From Skeletonema tropicum (taxonomy: Eukaryota; Bacillariophyta; Thalassiosirophyceae; Thalassiosirales; Thalassiosiraceae), in contig CM074140.1 of NCBI GenBank assembly GCA_037178625.1, positions 310,001-374,000 on the forward strand: a stretch of DNA of 64,000 nt, in the 5' to 3' direction. Below the pieces are notes generated by a model that was not told the DNA's origin, made no database searches, and was given only the letters and a program-made list of their open reading frames with translations. The position numbers were made by a program, and so were the translations under genes. This document shows, one piece after another, positions 32,695 to 42,784 of the stretch; position 1 is the first letter of the stretch; each line of letters begins with the position of its first letter.

Positions 32695-35128
32695 CTAAGA
32701 TATCACACACCCTCCTTGCATACATTTGCCATTGTGTGACTCCCAATCCGGATTGTCATTATCAGTCTTAAACACATCATGGGAATAAATCGTCAGACTT
32801 GTAATAATCTCGTCAAACCCAGGCCGCCCCTTTGGATTTTCGTCCCAACACCTTTTCAGCAAGGTTGATATGCGTTCATCCACATCTCGCGGGATTAGTG
32901 GGCGTTCTCCGTCCACGGCTGCCTTTGTCGCAGCATCCACTCCCTGATAAACCACTCCACGGAGGAATACTCCGGAGCATGTAGTAAAATATCATTGCGT
33001 AGGAGTACACATCCACAGTTTCGGAGTACTCCTCGTGACGGAATACTTCCGGTGCCATGAAACGGTAGGATCCTGTCTCACCAGTCATTTGGAATGCCTC
33101 CACTTCATTCTGCTCAGGATTTGGTCGGATCTTTGCAAGACCAAAGTCGGCAATTTTCAAAGTCCCACTAAAATCAATTAATAAGTTGGCTGGTTTCAAA
33201 TCACGATGGATAATCGGTGGACGACTCTTATGCAAATGGTTCATCCCGGCAGCGAGCTGCTGTGCATAAATGATTTGCGTCCGCTTGGGCAAGTGTGAGT
33301 TGTTAATGGCATTCGCCCGGAATATGTCCAATAGTGAACAACGGCAAATTTCGGATATCATCACTTCCACATCTTCAGTATTGGAATAGGCCAACATCAT
33401 GACAATATTGGGATGACGCAATCGTCTCATAATAGCCGTCTCCTTACGAAAATCTTCCAATGCCAACTCCTTCTCCTCTTCCGTAATAGCCGCTTGTTTC
33501 ATCTCCTCCATCCGCTGTGAAAACCTATCCCGACCCTCCTGCACCTGCTTCTTCATCAACCACCCCTTCTGAATCTTGGACGCCTTGATACACTTGGCAG
33601 CCACAAGTATTCCCCTCCATCGACACTTGTAAATCTCTCCAAATGCTCCACTCCCAATCCGTTCAATCATTTCCAATTCGGAAAAGTCGACACGTAAATT
33701 CTCATCTTCATCATCGGACCCATCGGTAATTTCGTGCAATGATGCACCACTAATCCTACGTACCACTCGGAGTGATTTTCGAAAGTTTTGCTTGCTATCG
33801 AGCAATAATGATCGCTGACTTTCAATCGCATCGGAATTGGCACTTGTGGTGGCACCATATCCCCGTAATACCTCGGCAACGCGCTTGTTATCCTTTTCGA
33901 GTGCATCATCGAGTGGTCGTCCACCCCATCGATCTTCGACGTTGACGTTGGCACCACGTTTGCACAAGAACGATACCACATCAATATGTCCCTCACTTGC
34001 TGCCAGGTGCAATGCCGTCCGATGATCATAATCACCCTTGTTAATATCCACTACGTCTGTCGTTTTATTATTCAAGGTCGTACTAACATCCAAATTAACA
34101 ACACCACCCCCATTCGCAGAAGAACTGGTGGCACTTCCACTACTCTTCCCCATTCGTCGACTAGCACTCAAATCCAATGTGGGTGTCTTCACTGAAATCC
34201 CCCCAATACTACCAGTCCTCAATCGTACCGGACCACTCGCACTACGATGATGATGATGACCATGTTGTTTGATACTATCACTCATATCCATCCCCCCAAA
34301 CCCATCATTACTCTCAATAATCAAACGTACCTCTTCCATATCCCCGGCCGCCGCAGCACTAATTAGATTATTCGTTAAATTGACACTCCCCGTCCGTGCC
34401 CCCCTCGATCGTAAATATCGCGCCACAGTCACATGACGATGACGATGCGCATCATCCAATGGACTACCACCCCACCGATCCGATCGATTGATTTTGGCCC
34501 CCCGTGCAATTAGAAATTTGACCACGTCTAAATGACCCTCGCTTGCCGCGACGTGTAAGGCCGTGCGACGATCATAATCACGAAAGTTGACATTGGGATA
34601 GGTTTGTGTGATGTAGTTGATTACCGTGGGGAGTGAGCCTAAAGCGCAGAGTTGGAGGAGTGTGCACCCCATGGCGAATTTTTCGGGTGAGGTGGTTAGA
34701 TCGGTTTGGGAGGCGAGGTAGCCGTTGCCACGTTTGGAGGCGAGGGTGTGGGATGCGTTGAGCACGTCAAAGTTGTTGGAGGAAGAGGGGGGCTGTTGTT
34801 TGGTTACTACTGCTGGTAATAAGGATGTTTTGGTAGTGGAGGAGGAAAAATTGACTTCTTTGGAATTTGAATTTGGAATGTCATTGATCATGATGTTGTT
34901 GCCGCCATTCCGAAGCTCGCCTTGCTGTTGTTGCTGCTGACCATCCGCCACGATTGAAGCAATCGATGTCATCTGCTCCTCTGACTGACTGAGGCCTATT
35001 AATGTGTAATCGTTACTTTCATCTTCTTCGGTGGAAATTATGGGATTGGAGGGCCGGTTGATCAGTTGGCGGCGAGAGCCGTTCTGTTGCTCGGAGTTGC
35101 TGGAGTCTGCTGCCATTGTTGTTATCAT
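32695..35128 (-). CDS. Ankyrin-repeat protein kinase (TKL-like), frameshift in C-lobe
   Basis: The main frame (35128-32876) has an N-terminal low-complexity region, two ankyrin pairs (near residue 187, 'RTALHVAASEGHLDVVKFL', and near 369, 'RTALHLAASEGHIDVVSFL'), then a kinase domain: Gly loop 'IGSGAFGEIYKC' (~490), 'VAAK' lysine (~510), 'HRDLKPANLL' (~638), 'DFG' (~659), 'APE' (~692). All catalytic residues are present. After 'IPPWSG' (about 32955) the frame goes into 'LSGSGCCDKG' and stops, while the next frame supplies the expected remainder ('VDAATKAAVDGERPLIP', 'LLKRCWDENPKGRPG') to a stop at 32695. One base must be removed or added at about 32940-32950, and no workable intron fits. It is a sequencing error or a recent lesion. 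The substrate is unknown. Confidence 0.8.
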
Positions 35129-35834
35129 TGCTTTCTAATTATCGTCCATCTATTTACTCAATATTATTGGTGCTACTTGTGTAATTACGTTGCATTGTCA
35201 CTGCTTGTGCATCAGTTCTTATGAGTGGAGGTGGATGATGCCATGGTGATGGCCTTCTCCGACTTGTCAATTGTCAACGTGTTGGTCGAATTTCAAAAAA
35301 TGTCAAAAAGTGCCGAGAAGCCGCATTGTAAACGTCACATGGCAAATGTACTGAGTTCCCACGTCGATAAGTAGGAAGGTCATGGGCCGTGCGTGGGCCT
35401 CTTTGAAAATTTTGCATACAATGCGGGACCACTTATTGTACACGTCATAGAAGGAGAGACAACACTTCATCTGCAGAATTTGAGACGTCAGCATCTTCAT
35501 CGGGACAGGAGATAAGTATTTACGTAAGTATTTATGTACTATCATCTTTGGTTTGAAGCAAGGAGTTGATTATCTGATTGACACTCCTCTCTAGAGAGCT
35601 AACCAACTCTTGCATTGATCTTGTTATTGAATATTTTTTTACTCATCCTTAAAAAATATCCCAGCCTTCTGCTAGTGAACCAGAACAAGGCTGTTACTGC
35701 TAGAGATTGAATCAAATGCCGCGCTAGCTGTTTGCAATGAAATGCAGGCTATGCCTCTATAAGTATCTCTGACAAATAAATACAAAGTTAATCAGAATAC
35801 TTATAGAGGACTTCCTGTGTGCATTCAGCAGTGG
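35129..35834. other. Intergenic region
   Basis: Upstream region of the kinase gene. No second gene seen. A 'TTACGTAAGTATTTATGTAC' stretch lies near 35520. Confidence 0.5.
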
Positions 35835-36050
35835 TTGGCCTTTTTTGACATCAATGGAACAGTAATTTGCCTCGCCACATCTCTCTAGTGCAGCAGAACA
35901 TCTTTTGCAGCGTAACCGCCATCTGATTCGGACAACTGCAATGCTACCATCTTCTTCACGGTCACGGACTTGACCTCATTGTGTATTTCTTGCCCAAGCA
36001 GGAGCATGTAATGCGCTTCCAGTACGATGGTTTGACTGCAATCAAAATTC
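35835..36050 (-). pseudogene. Degenerate MYND paralog fragment
   Basis: In mixed minus-strand frames one can read 'KRITCSCLGKKY', 'EVKSVTVKKM' and 'RCGEANYCSI', matching the 'KRIPCSCLDKKYKEVKSVKKM' to 'RCGEVNYCSIEC' region of the intact copies. Several frameshifts and lost Cys codons make it the oldest-looking copy in the window. Confidence 0.6.
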
Positions 36051-36120
36051 AAAGTGTCATTTTCATTAGCTGCTCGTGCTCTTGCTGCACCTGTTACCGA
36101 CGTACCAACTACATACACAC

Positions 36121-36149
36121 TTTGTTGTTGTTGTTGTTGTTGTTGTTGC
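36121..36149 (+). repeat. (TTG)n microsatellite
   Basis: About nine TTG triplets. It separates the decayed MYND fragment from the membrane-protein fragment. Confidence 0.9.
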
Positions 36150-36480
36150 AAGTGGATTACTTGTTGCAAGGGCTAGATGGTGGTTGAATAAGAATCAAGA
36201 AGAGTTTGGCAGCGTAATCTATTATAGTATGGAGAGAAATCAGCTAGAAGAGATCAGGGCGATGCCGCATTCGATTCCAGGGAGAAGTACTTATCTGCAT
36301 AACAATATTATTGAATATCACAGTTTACCATCTAGATCTAGTTCTAGGATACATCTTCAATTAGTAATGTTCGTCCTAGACAGCTAGTAGAGAAATCGGG
36401 TCATGCCGCATTCCAGGGAGAAGTACTTATCTGCGTAACAACATTATTGAATATCACAGCTTACCATCTATCGTAGTAAG
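36150..36480 (+). pseudogene. Membrane-protein tail fragment with internal duplication
   Basis: The plus strand reads 'WWLNKNQEEFGSVIYYSMER', matching the C-terminus of the gene at 38048-39967. Homology continues into the 3' UTR ('GGGAGAAGTACTTATCTG' then 'AACAATATTATTGAATA'). The last ~70 bases are repeated at about 36403-36470. The fragment is inverted relative to its parent. Confidence 0.75.
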
Positions 36481-36560
36481 TAGGGTGCAACTTCGATTCG
36501 ATATTTGTTCTCTTTCACGTGGGTACCATACAAGAGAACGCCAAGTACCAAAGAACTAGA

Positions 36561-36872
36561 GGTCCATCCCGAACCGGGACGGCCGGGACGGGACGGGATT
36601 TTTTCGACCGGATAATCCGATCTGTCCCATCAAACCCCGATCCGGGTGATCCGGGATTTGTTTTTTTGCCCGAATTCGCGCCCAAGACGCGAATTTCTCA
36701 AAGTAGCGAACTCCATTCGGGTGTTTAGTAAGACTGTTCTCCCCATTATTTCGTCAAAATACCCATAATTATACACAACTAACCAAAACCGGATTATCCG
36801 GATTATCCGTCCCGTCGGACCCCGTCCCGCTCCGGAAACCGGATAGGGTGACGGGACGGTTCGGGATGGACC
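36561..36872. mobile_element. 312-bp MITE with 16-bp terminal inverted repeats
   Basis: Ends GGTCCATCCCGAACCG (36561) and CGGTTCGGGATGGACC (36857-36872) are perfectly complementary. The interior is full of CGGGACGG and GGATTATCC words. AAAGAAC occurs directly after the right end (36873-36879) and at 36550-36556, four bases before the left end, suggesting a 7-base target duplication with an extra TAGA. No coding capacity. Confidence 0.8.
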
Positions 36873-36884
36873 AAAGAACACCGT

Positions 36885-37741
36885 TCAATCCTGGAATGCG
36901 TCGCTTCGGGACTGCTGCTCGGAATCAAATGCAACCTTCTCCTTCATATGTCTGTCGCAGAACCTCCTGTGTCTTTTCCAGGCGGCCTTTTGACATTCAA
37001 TCGAGCAGTAGTTCACTTCTCCACACCGTGCGCAAGAGAACATCTTGCTGCGTTCCACCAGATTGCCCGGCTGGCTGCAGTTCAAGTCATAGCACAGTCC
37101 CATCTTCTTCACGGACTTGACTTCTTTGTACTTCTCATCCAAACAGGAGCATGGAATACGCTTCCTGTAATATTGAACGAGAGTGTGGTCATCAGCTCTA
37201 TTCAGTTCGCATATCTTTGTCCAACTGGCGAGAGATTTACTTTTGCGCACATGAACTGCTCTCCATTCCCCAAAAAAGCAGGCAATCATAGCGTAGAAGC
37301 GAGCTTCATCATTATCACCCTTTTTGAGAATGAGTTGCGTCCCACTTGCAAACATCGATGAAATGACTGCATCCATCTGGGAACAGTACACGTCGGCATA
37401 TTCTTCCAATGTGGCATCGTACGCTGCTTCGAACGCATTCCCCAAGCCCGCACCGGCTTCTGAATTACTATATGCGACGTCAACGAAATCGTTGACGAAA
37501 TCTTGAAGAATATTCTGTTCTTTCCGTGATAAAGGAGGACTACCATGTACGCACTTTTCAGGAGAGTTGATCCCCATCCGTTTTATCAGTGCTTCAAGCG
37601 ATCCCTCCTGCTCCTGCTGACGATCGGCCGACGCTGCAACTTCAACCACTGCCTGCTCTCTTTGGCTTCTTCGGTTTCGGCCTTCTTTGCTGCTTTGGCC
37701 GCCTTCCTAGCCTTGCCTTTGGCCTTCTTCCTCGAAGGCAT
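36885..37741 (-). CDS. MYND zinc-finger protein, damaged N-terminal leader
   Basis: The ancestral start is at 37741 ('MPSRKKAKGKARKAAKAAKK'), with upstream sequence like that of the copy at 22796. A single missing C near 37655 throws the leader out of frame ('ESRQWLKLQ' where the other copy has 'ESQAVVEVAAS'). The first usable Met in the main frame is at 37649, giving 254 aa. From there the protein is complete: 'EEYADVYCSQMDAVISSMF', 'DDHTLVQYYRKRIPCSCLDE', then the MYND ligands 'CYDLNCSQPG', 'FSCARCGEVNYCSIECQKAA' and 'WKRHRRFC'. One zinc position is Ser-Cys ('MFSCARC') instead of Cys-Cys. It may still be made as a leaderless protein. Role unknown. Confidence 0.7.
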
Positions 37742-37818
37742 TATTAGTTAGAGAAAGAATAGCCGATGTCCAGCCGTTGCTAGCAAATTGATTTGAATTT
37801 GGCGTCATATCGAACGCC

Positions 37819-37890
37819 AATTGGAAAAGACACAGGAAGCCTTGCGGCATGGTTGTGGAGTTGAAGGCCGAGTTTGATTCCGAGCAGTAG
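37819..37890 (+). pseudogene. MYND tail fragment in opposite orientation
   Basis: Reads 'NWKRHRKPCGMVVELKAEFD' then 'SEQ' and a stop, the last 23 residues of a MYND paralog. It lies head-on to the start of the minus-strand copy. Confidence 0.7.
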
Positions 37891-38047
37891 TCTTGATTTC
37901 AGCTGCAGAAGCGACGTAAATGAGGATCGAAGTAGGAGGGCTTACGGTAGCTCGAAGTTCTCTTGTATCCACGTAAAATTGAACAAATATACTAATAGAA
38001 ATTACATCCTAGTCCTAGATGGCAAGCCGCGGTATTCAATGATGTTG

Positions 38048-39967
38048 TTATACAGATACTTCTCCCTGCAATTCGGCATCGGCATCGCCCTGATCTCTTC
38101 TAGCTGATTCTTCCAACTCCTCATCCGGGAGCATTCTCCTCGATAGAGAAATTCTCTCCATGTGATAACATATTACGCTGCCAAACTCATCTTGATTCTT
38201 ATTCAGCCACCAGCCAACCCCAGCAATAAGCAGTCCACTGGCAGCGAGAACAACGAAGTAGATTGGTACGTTGGCGGCAGGTGCAGCAATAGCGGCTAAC
38301 GCAGATGCAATTTTGACCGCAGTCATTAGCCACCCAACTGCATTGAGTACCAGCAATAACACTTGACTATATCCAATGCCCACTATAATGAGAGGAATGA
38401 GTGTAAACACATTGAATACAATCCAAGGCCATGCCACCGTCGATCCAAAAATGTCAGTAAGAATTATCATTCCAATGAAGAATGCTGTTGCAGAAACATT
38501 AATCCCCCAAATGAGAGGACTTCGAGCAATGTCTCGTTTGCAATGAGTCAAATCACATAAAATGGTCAAGTACAGAGCTGCACTAACAGAAAGCCACCAT
38601 CGCCAAAACACATCCAAATCATTTTCTCTTCCAGCAATGGCAAGATAAACAAAGTTTGCACAAGCGCTTATACCAATATAGCTGGTAATTGCCATTGAAG
38701 GAGCCTTTCTCTTAATCCACAAAACGATTGATGCCAAAGTAACAGGTACTGCAGAGACGAACATTGCGAATGCGGAATGGTTTGTCCAGCAAATGTCATC
38801 TTCGTCATTATTTGCAGCCGCATCTTCGTAGGATAGTGACGTCTGGAAAGATCCTTCTGCATCATACTGCTTCGAACTGGACTTGTTGTAAGTACTATGA
38901 AGCTCAACTTCCATTCCGTCATAATTGTCGATTGAGTAAATGAGAGTGCCCGAACCAGCCTGATCTCCAGACCAAGGAGGATAATCCTTGAACCAGAGCG
39001 TGCTGTTGTTAATGAACAAATCATGGGGACCTTGAAATGAATGCTGGATTGAATCCGTCGTTTGCACTACTGTCCCATTGCTGCAGCCCACTAAGCTACT
39101 CTTGGGTTGTGGATAATATTGCTGTTTAACATCAGACGTAGGAGTTGCATCGATACCAGTAAAGCACGCCCAACCAGACCCTGTGGCAATGAATTGTGAT
39201 GGATTTTGGATCTCAGGGAAATTGAATGGTTCTCTATCCATTGTTGCTGCAGACCAAAGCGTAGGAGGATGATAGCCGTTTGCATCATCACTCCCCTGAA
39301 ACAAGGTGAAATTTTGTTCTGCTCCAGCACTAGAAATGTACACGAATGTAGCATGTGACAAGTCATTAGGTTGGGTAGATGATGCCCATGCACGAACTTT
39401 ACTCGGCAACGTCGAGATATCCGTAGACCAATGTCCACTAGACGATGGTTCATACGGTCCACTCGATCCTCCGTAGCAAGAAAACAGATTCATTGGCAAG
39501 AAATATCCAGTTACGCCAAGTGCAAGAGTGAATAATCCGTACAGCAAATTGGCTAGTATTGGCATCCTTCGCTCAGAATTTGTTGTAGATCTAGGTAACA
39601 TTCGACTGATCCTGCTGCGCTGTGTAGGAAGATCTGCTGCTACCGCGGTGACCACAACATTTTCGGTCTCGTTGTGTACAGAGCTGTCATCAGAGTTCTC
39701 TCCCGACGCATTCCTACAATTTTGATCATTATTCTCATTTGCAAATGTTGCGGCGGCGGCGGCGGCATCAGCAGCATCGGTATCAACATCCCAACCGCTC
39801 TTTTTATCTACCGTCCTTGCCAGCCCGAACAATATGGCGGTGTAGAGGATGGAAATGAGGAATCCAATCCACCATATCGTCGAGGCCCCCCATGCAATGA
39901 TGGAAATGAATGCGATATTGACGACGATGGCGCCGACCCATGCGAAAGTTTGTTCCGTAGTGCACAT
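38048..39967 (-). CDS. Large polytopic membrane protein, unknown function
   Basis: I take the start at 39967 ('MCTTEQTFAWVGAIVVNIAF'), giving 639 aa. The frame is open up to 40192, but that extension begins inside the end of a mobile element. Layout: two N-terminal membrane segments, a charged Asn/Asp-rich stretch, a third segment ('LLYGLFTLALGVTGYFL'), a large loop of about 250 residues with several N-glycosylation sequons and Cys residues, then about seven more segments ending 'YFVVLAASGLLIAGVGWWLN' and a cytosolic tail. I recognise no transport or enzymatic motif. Two fragments of its 3' end lie at 22318-22545 and 36150-36480, each next to MYND copies, so it has been duplicated with them. 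Confidence 0.7.
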   Translation of the reverse strand: MCTTEQTFAWVGAIVVNIAFISIIAWGASTIWWIGFLISILYTAILFGLARTVDKKSGWDVDTDAADAAAAAATFANENNDQNCRNASGENSDDSSVHNETENVVVTAVAADLPTQRSRISRMLPRSTTNSERRMPILANLLYGLFTLALGVTGYFLPMNLFSCYGGSSGPYEPSSSGHWSTDISTLPSKVRAWASSTQPNDLSHATFVYISSAGAEQNFTLFQGSDDANGYHPPTLWSAATMDREPFNFPEIQNPSQFIATGSGWACFTGIDATPTSDVKQQYYPQPKSSLVGCSNGTVVQTTDSIQHSFQGPHDLFINNSTLWFKDYPPWSGDQAGSGTLIYSIDNYDGMEVELHSTYNKSSSKQYDAEGSFQTSLSYEDAAANNDEDDICWTNHSAFAMFVSAVPVTLASIVLWIKRKAPSMAITSYIGISACANFVYLAIAGRENDLDVFWRWWLSVSAALYLTILCDLTHCKRDIARSPLIWGINVSATAFFIGMIILTDIFGSTVAWPWIVFNVFTLIPLIIVGIGYSQVLLLVLNAVGWLMTAVKIASALAAIAAPAANVPIYFVVLAASGLLIAGVGWWLNKNQDEFGSVICYHMERISLSRRMLPDEELEESARRDQGDADAELQGEVSV

Positions 39968-40180
39968 TTTCAATATAATATTGTGTCGTCTTGGTTGCCT
40001 TGAACCACTTTCACTTGATTTATTTGAGCCGTGCTTTGTCTTGGCTTGATTGTTGTTCTTGCTTCCGTCCTGAATGAACCGTTGAGTTCGCGATCGACCA
40101 CGGCGGTTCACGGCGACGGTTAGCGTCTCTTGGACTTTTTGGAAAAAGTCCAATAATGTGACATAAATAAGTCTATTACA

Positions 40181-40513
40181 TATCCCAACCATTTTGAAAA
40201 CGGCAGTGTTTTCAAGTTGTGCTCAGTACCCATAAGGCTTGAAAACGGCAGTTCACTGCCGTTTTCAAAGCTAGAGCGAGTAGAGTGCAGCTCCTTTTGT
40301 GTTTTCCCCTCAAAAAACATGTAGCCCTTCAACGCAAGAAAGTAACTGAAGGCCACACATCACACTAACTAAATGTTATGTACTTATTTGCGTGAGGCCC
40401 AAAGGCTTTTTTGAAAACGGCAGTAAACTGCCGTTTTGCCTCTCACGTAGAAACATACCAGAGCTCTACAGAAAACGGCAGTAAACTGCCGTTTTCAAAA
40501 AATGGTTGGGATA
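40181..40513. mobile_element. Palindrome-core element, copy 2 (core CGGCAGT)
   Basis: Terminal inverted repeats TATCCCAACCATTTTGAAAAC-like at 40181 and the complement ending GGTTGGGATA at 40513. Palindromes: 40241-40266 (GAAAACGGCAGT, TC, complement), 40414-40437 and 40471-40496 (both with an AA spacer). The leftmost, 40195-40212, is collapsed to GAAAACGGCAGTGTTTTC. TAAGTCTAT at 40168-40176 and 40514-40522 looks like a 9-base target duplication, with TACA between the left copy and the element. It lies just upstream of the membrane-protein gene. Confidence 0.82.
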
Positions 40514-41420
40514 TAAGTCTATGACGATCTTGATTATTCCGTGTCTTTATGACATGTGAATATGTAGTATGGTATTTACTATAATGTGACAAAAAGAGGA
40601 AAATGACGAGAGACGTCAACCATCAAATTACGCGAGGCTGAACCGCTGTGTGACTCCTCAGTCGTGGTGAGCGAGAGAATGCATCAAATTTGCGGCTAGT
40701 GCATGACTCAAAATTTGGGTGATGTAACATGTACTAGTACGATTATTGGGGCCAAAATAATCTATCTATCTATCTATCTATCTATCAAAGCTAGCGAGAG
40801 TAGATTGTCTTTTGCATCCTGTATGTACACATTTTAGACATGTTTTATGGAATGACACCAATTAGACCGCTAAAAGTGTCTGTAATGTCTATGGAGAGAC
40901 TGCAGCTTCGTTAATGCAAAAGACACCGACACCGTGTGCAAACTTCTTACACATATACAGCAGCGGTGACTCCCAAGCATAATATCATCGGTTGCGTTGC
41001 AAAGAGAGCCGGCAGCACTTGGGAGTGTTAGTAGATCAATGCCAGTTATTGTCATGCAAGTAAGGTTCAACTCGTCACTTCGCCGCCTACTAACTAAGTA
41101 TTTACGAACAGGTACTGGTAAATTGGTGTTCACCCAATTTCACTCGGACAATAACTGTCAGGATCGGACAGGTTGCGAACAGGACAATAAAAGTGCTGCG
41201 ACTATTACCGTCCCATTCTCTTTTGGTTTTTCGTCAACCAAGCCAATGCACTCATTGTATAGTGTGTGGGTTTTTCGGCACAGGAGTTGTAAGCGTCCCA
41301 CGTCCCACTCCCCACCCTTTGACCAAACGGGATATGAAGAACCATTACCAGTCGCACATTTCGGCCCTTAGCTTGCTTGAGGACTAATCAGATTTTAACT
41401 TCCTGTCTCTAGTGACTTTG
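40514..41420. other. Intergenic region with (TCTA)n at 40761-40786
   Basis: A six-unit TCTA microsatellite and otherwise unremarkable sequence. Short frames here have no recognisable protein character. Confidence 0.5.
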
Positions 41421-41560
41421 AGTGCGTTTGAATCTACGTCGGAATCTTTTGTGATCTTCTTCTCCTCATTTAACGTGACACAGTTTACTAACTGATGACA
41501 AGTCTTTTACAAATTCTTTACTTCGATCGGTATTGTCTTCTTTTAGCTTATCGGATTCTC
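41421..41560 (+). repeat. Direct repeat flanking the HMG-box gene, left copy
   Basis: About 140 bases ('GCGTTTGAATCTACGT', 'TTCTTCTCCTCATTTA', 'CAGTCTTTTAC'-like words) that recur, diverged, at 43109-43245 in the same orientation. One copy lies on each side of the HMG-box gene. Confidence 0.6.
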
Positions 41561-41603
41561 AAGTTCTCAAAAATATGTACAGATCGCAGATTGTCTCCAT
41601 TAA

Positions 41604-41690
41604 ATCACGTGCGGTAATCAAAAAGTTGTCAAAATGACATACACCTGAATTTGCGCGGCATCACGTGCGGTAATCAAAAAGTTGTCAAAA
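41604..41690 (+). repeat. 31-bp direct repeat with a CACGTG core, period 56
   Basis: ATCACGTGCGGTAATC followed by AAAAAGTTGTCAAAA occurs at 41604-41634 and again at 41660-41690 without change. CACGTG is the E-box/G-box palindrome bound by bHLH and bZIP factors. The pair lies 240-330 bases downstream of the HMG-box stop codon. Confidence 0.7.
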
Positions 41691-41929
41691 GTGAGAAGTC
41701 ATTCTCCTTCTCATCGACTCAAAATTCATGTCTGTTCGGAATTCGGAATCGGAAATGTTCCGTGCGTTTGAGATAGATTGATAGGAGTAACGAATGCCCA
41801 AGAAGGGCAAAGAGATTGCTAGAGCTAGAGTCCAAAGAGATCGCTTTTACTCAAGTCATTATAATTATCCAGTTCATAAGTCTATTGCGCTCTATACATT
41901 ACATGCGCATCTGCTTCAATGTCTACAAT

Positions 41930-42784
41930 TCAATCACAAGCCATCCACATGTCCCTGATGACGTCGTCGTCAATATCGACTTGTCTGGTAGAACAATGAT
42001 TATAATGATGTGAAGGGAGCAAGAGCGATGACCAAGAGGTAATTTCTACCAATGTATCTAAAACACTAGTCGCCGTTGACGTACTAGGAGCTGGGGTGAC
42101 TGTAGCTGGGGTTGTGGGAGAGATGATTTGATTGATGCCAACTTCCTCCGCTGCTATTGAGGTTGAGGATGCTACCACTACTTTACTTGGTGGCAAGGTA
42201 TTGCATAGACTTTTCTGCTTCTTGTCACTATTTTCCTTAGTTCCATGTGATTGGGTCGATAACTCCTCTTTACCATTATTGATGCCATCCTTCCTCTTGC
42301 GGTCAAGAGCCTTCTTGTACTCCTGCATTAAGATACCTGATACCTCGTTGCAAAATAGTTTTACCTCATCATCAGCGTTATGCCAAGATGTGGCCACTTT
42401 CTTGGAGAGATCTGCTTGCAAAAATGGGGGCATAAGCATAAACGATCAATACACATTGGGATGTGCGTGATGGTGCAGTGGGGAAGGCAAAAGCTACTTA
42501 CCAATGAAACTAATCTTGCCGTGGCTCTTCCGATGTCTCCTCTTCTTGCGTTGAGCCTTTCCTGGAATGTACCAGTCATAGGAGAGAATAATCTCTTGGT
42601 ACTTTTGAGGTAGCATGGGTATCACATCATCAGCAGCTTGGTCGAATACAGTGTCCACAGAAGGCGTCACATCGAGAATGCTTTGGAGTATGAACTCTCG
42701 TTCGAGCTGGAAGAATACATTATACGCCGTGTAAGGACGATACTGAGCTGAGGTTGAGGTTAGTAACTTCTTGATGTTCGTCAT
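41930..42784 (-). CDS. HMG-box protein, 2 exons
   Basis: A nuclear DNA-bending-type protein. Exon 1 is 42784-42502, the intron 42501-42412 (90 bases, GTAAGT...CAG) and exon 2 42411-41930, giving 254 aa. An acceptor three bases earlier also works. The HMG box is split by the intron: 'YRPYTAYNVFFQLEREFIL' begins it, an insert ('YQEIILSYDWYIPGKAQRKK') follows, then 'RRHRKSHGKISF' and, in exon 2, 'DLSKKVATSWHNADDEVKLF' with 'MQEYKKAL'. This insert-bearing HMG box is common in diatoms. The C-terminal half is low-complexity Thr/Ser/Pro. Targets are unknown. Confidence 0.82.

Noticed and set aside
32935..32960. Programmed frameshift or tiny intron in the kinase gene
   Set aside because: No slippery heptamer with a structure is evident, and the only GT...AG that fits is about 12 bases; a simple indel is more likely.
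40120..40356. 78-codon minus-strand frame at the palindrome-core element
   Set aside because: It is formed by the element's inverted repeats and has no coding character.
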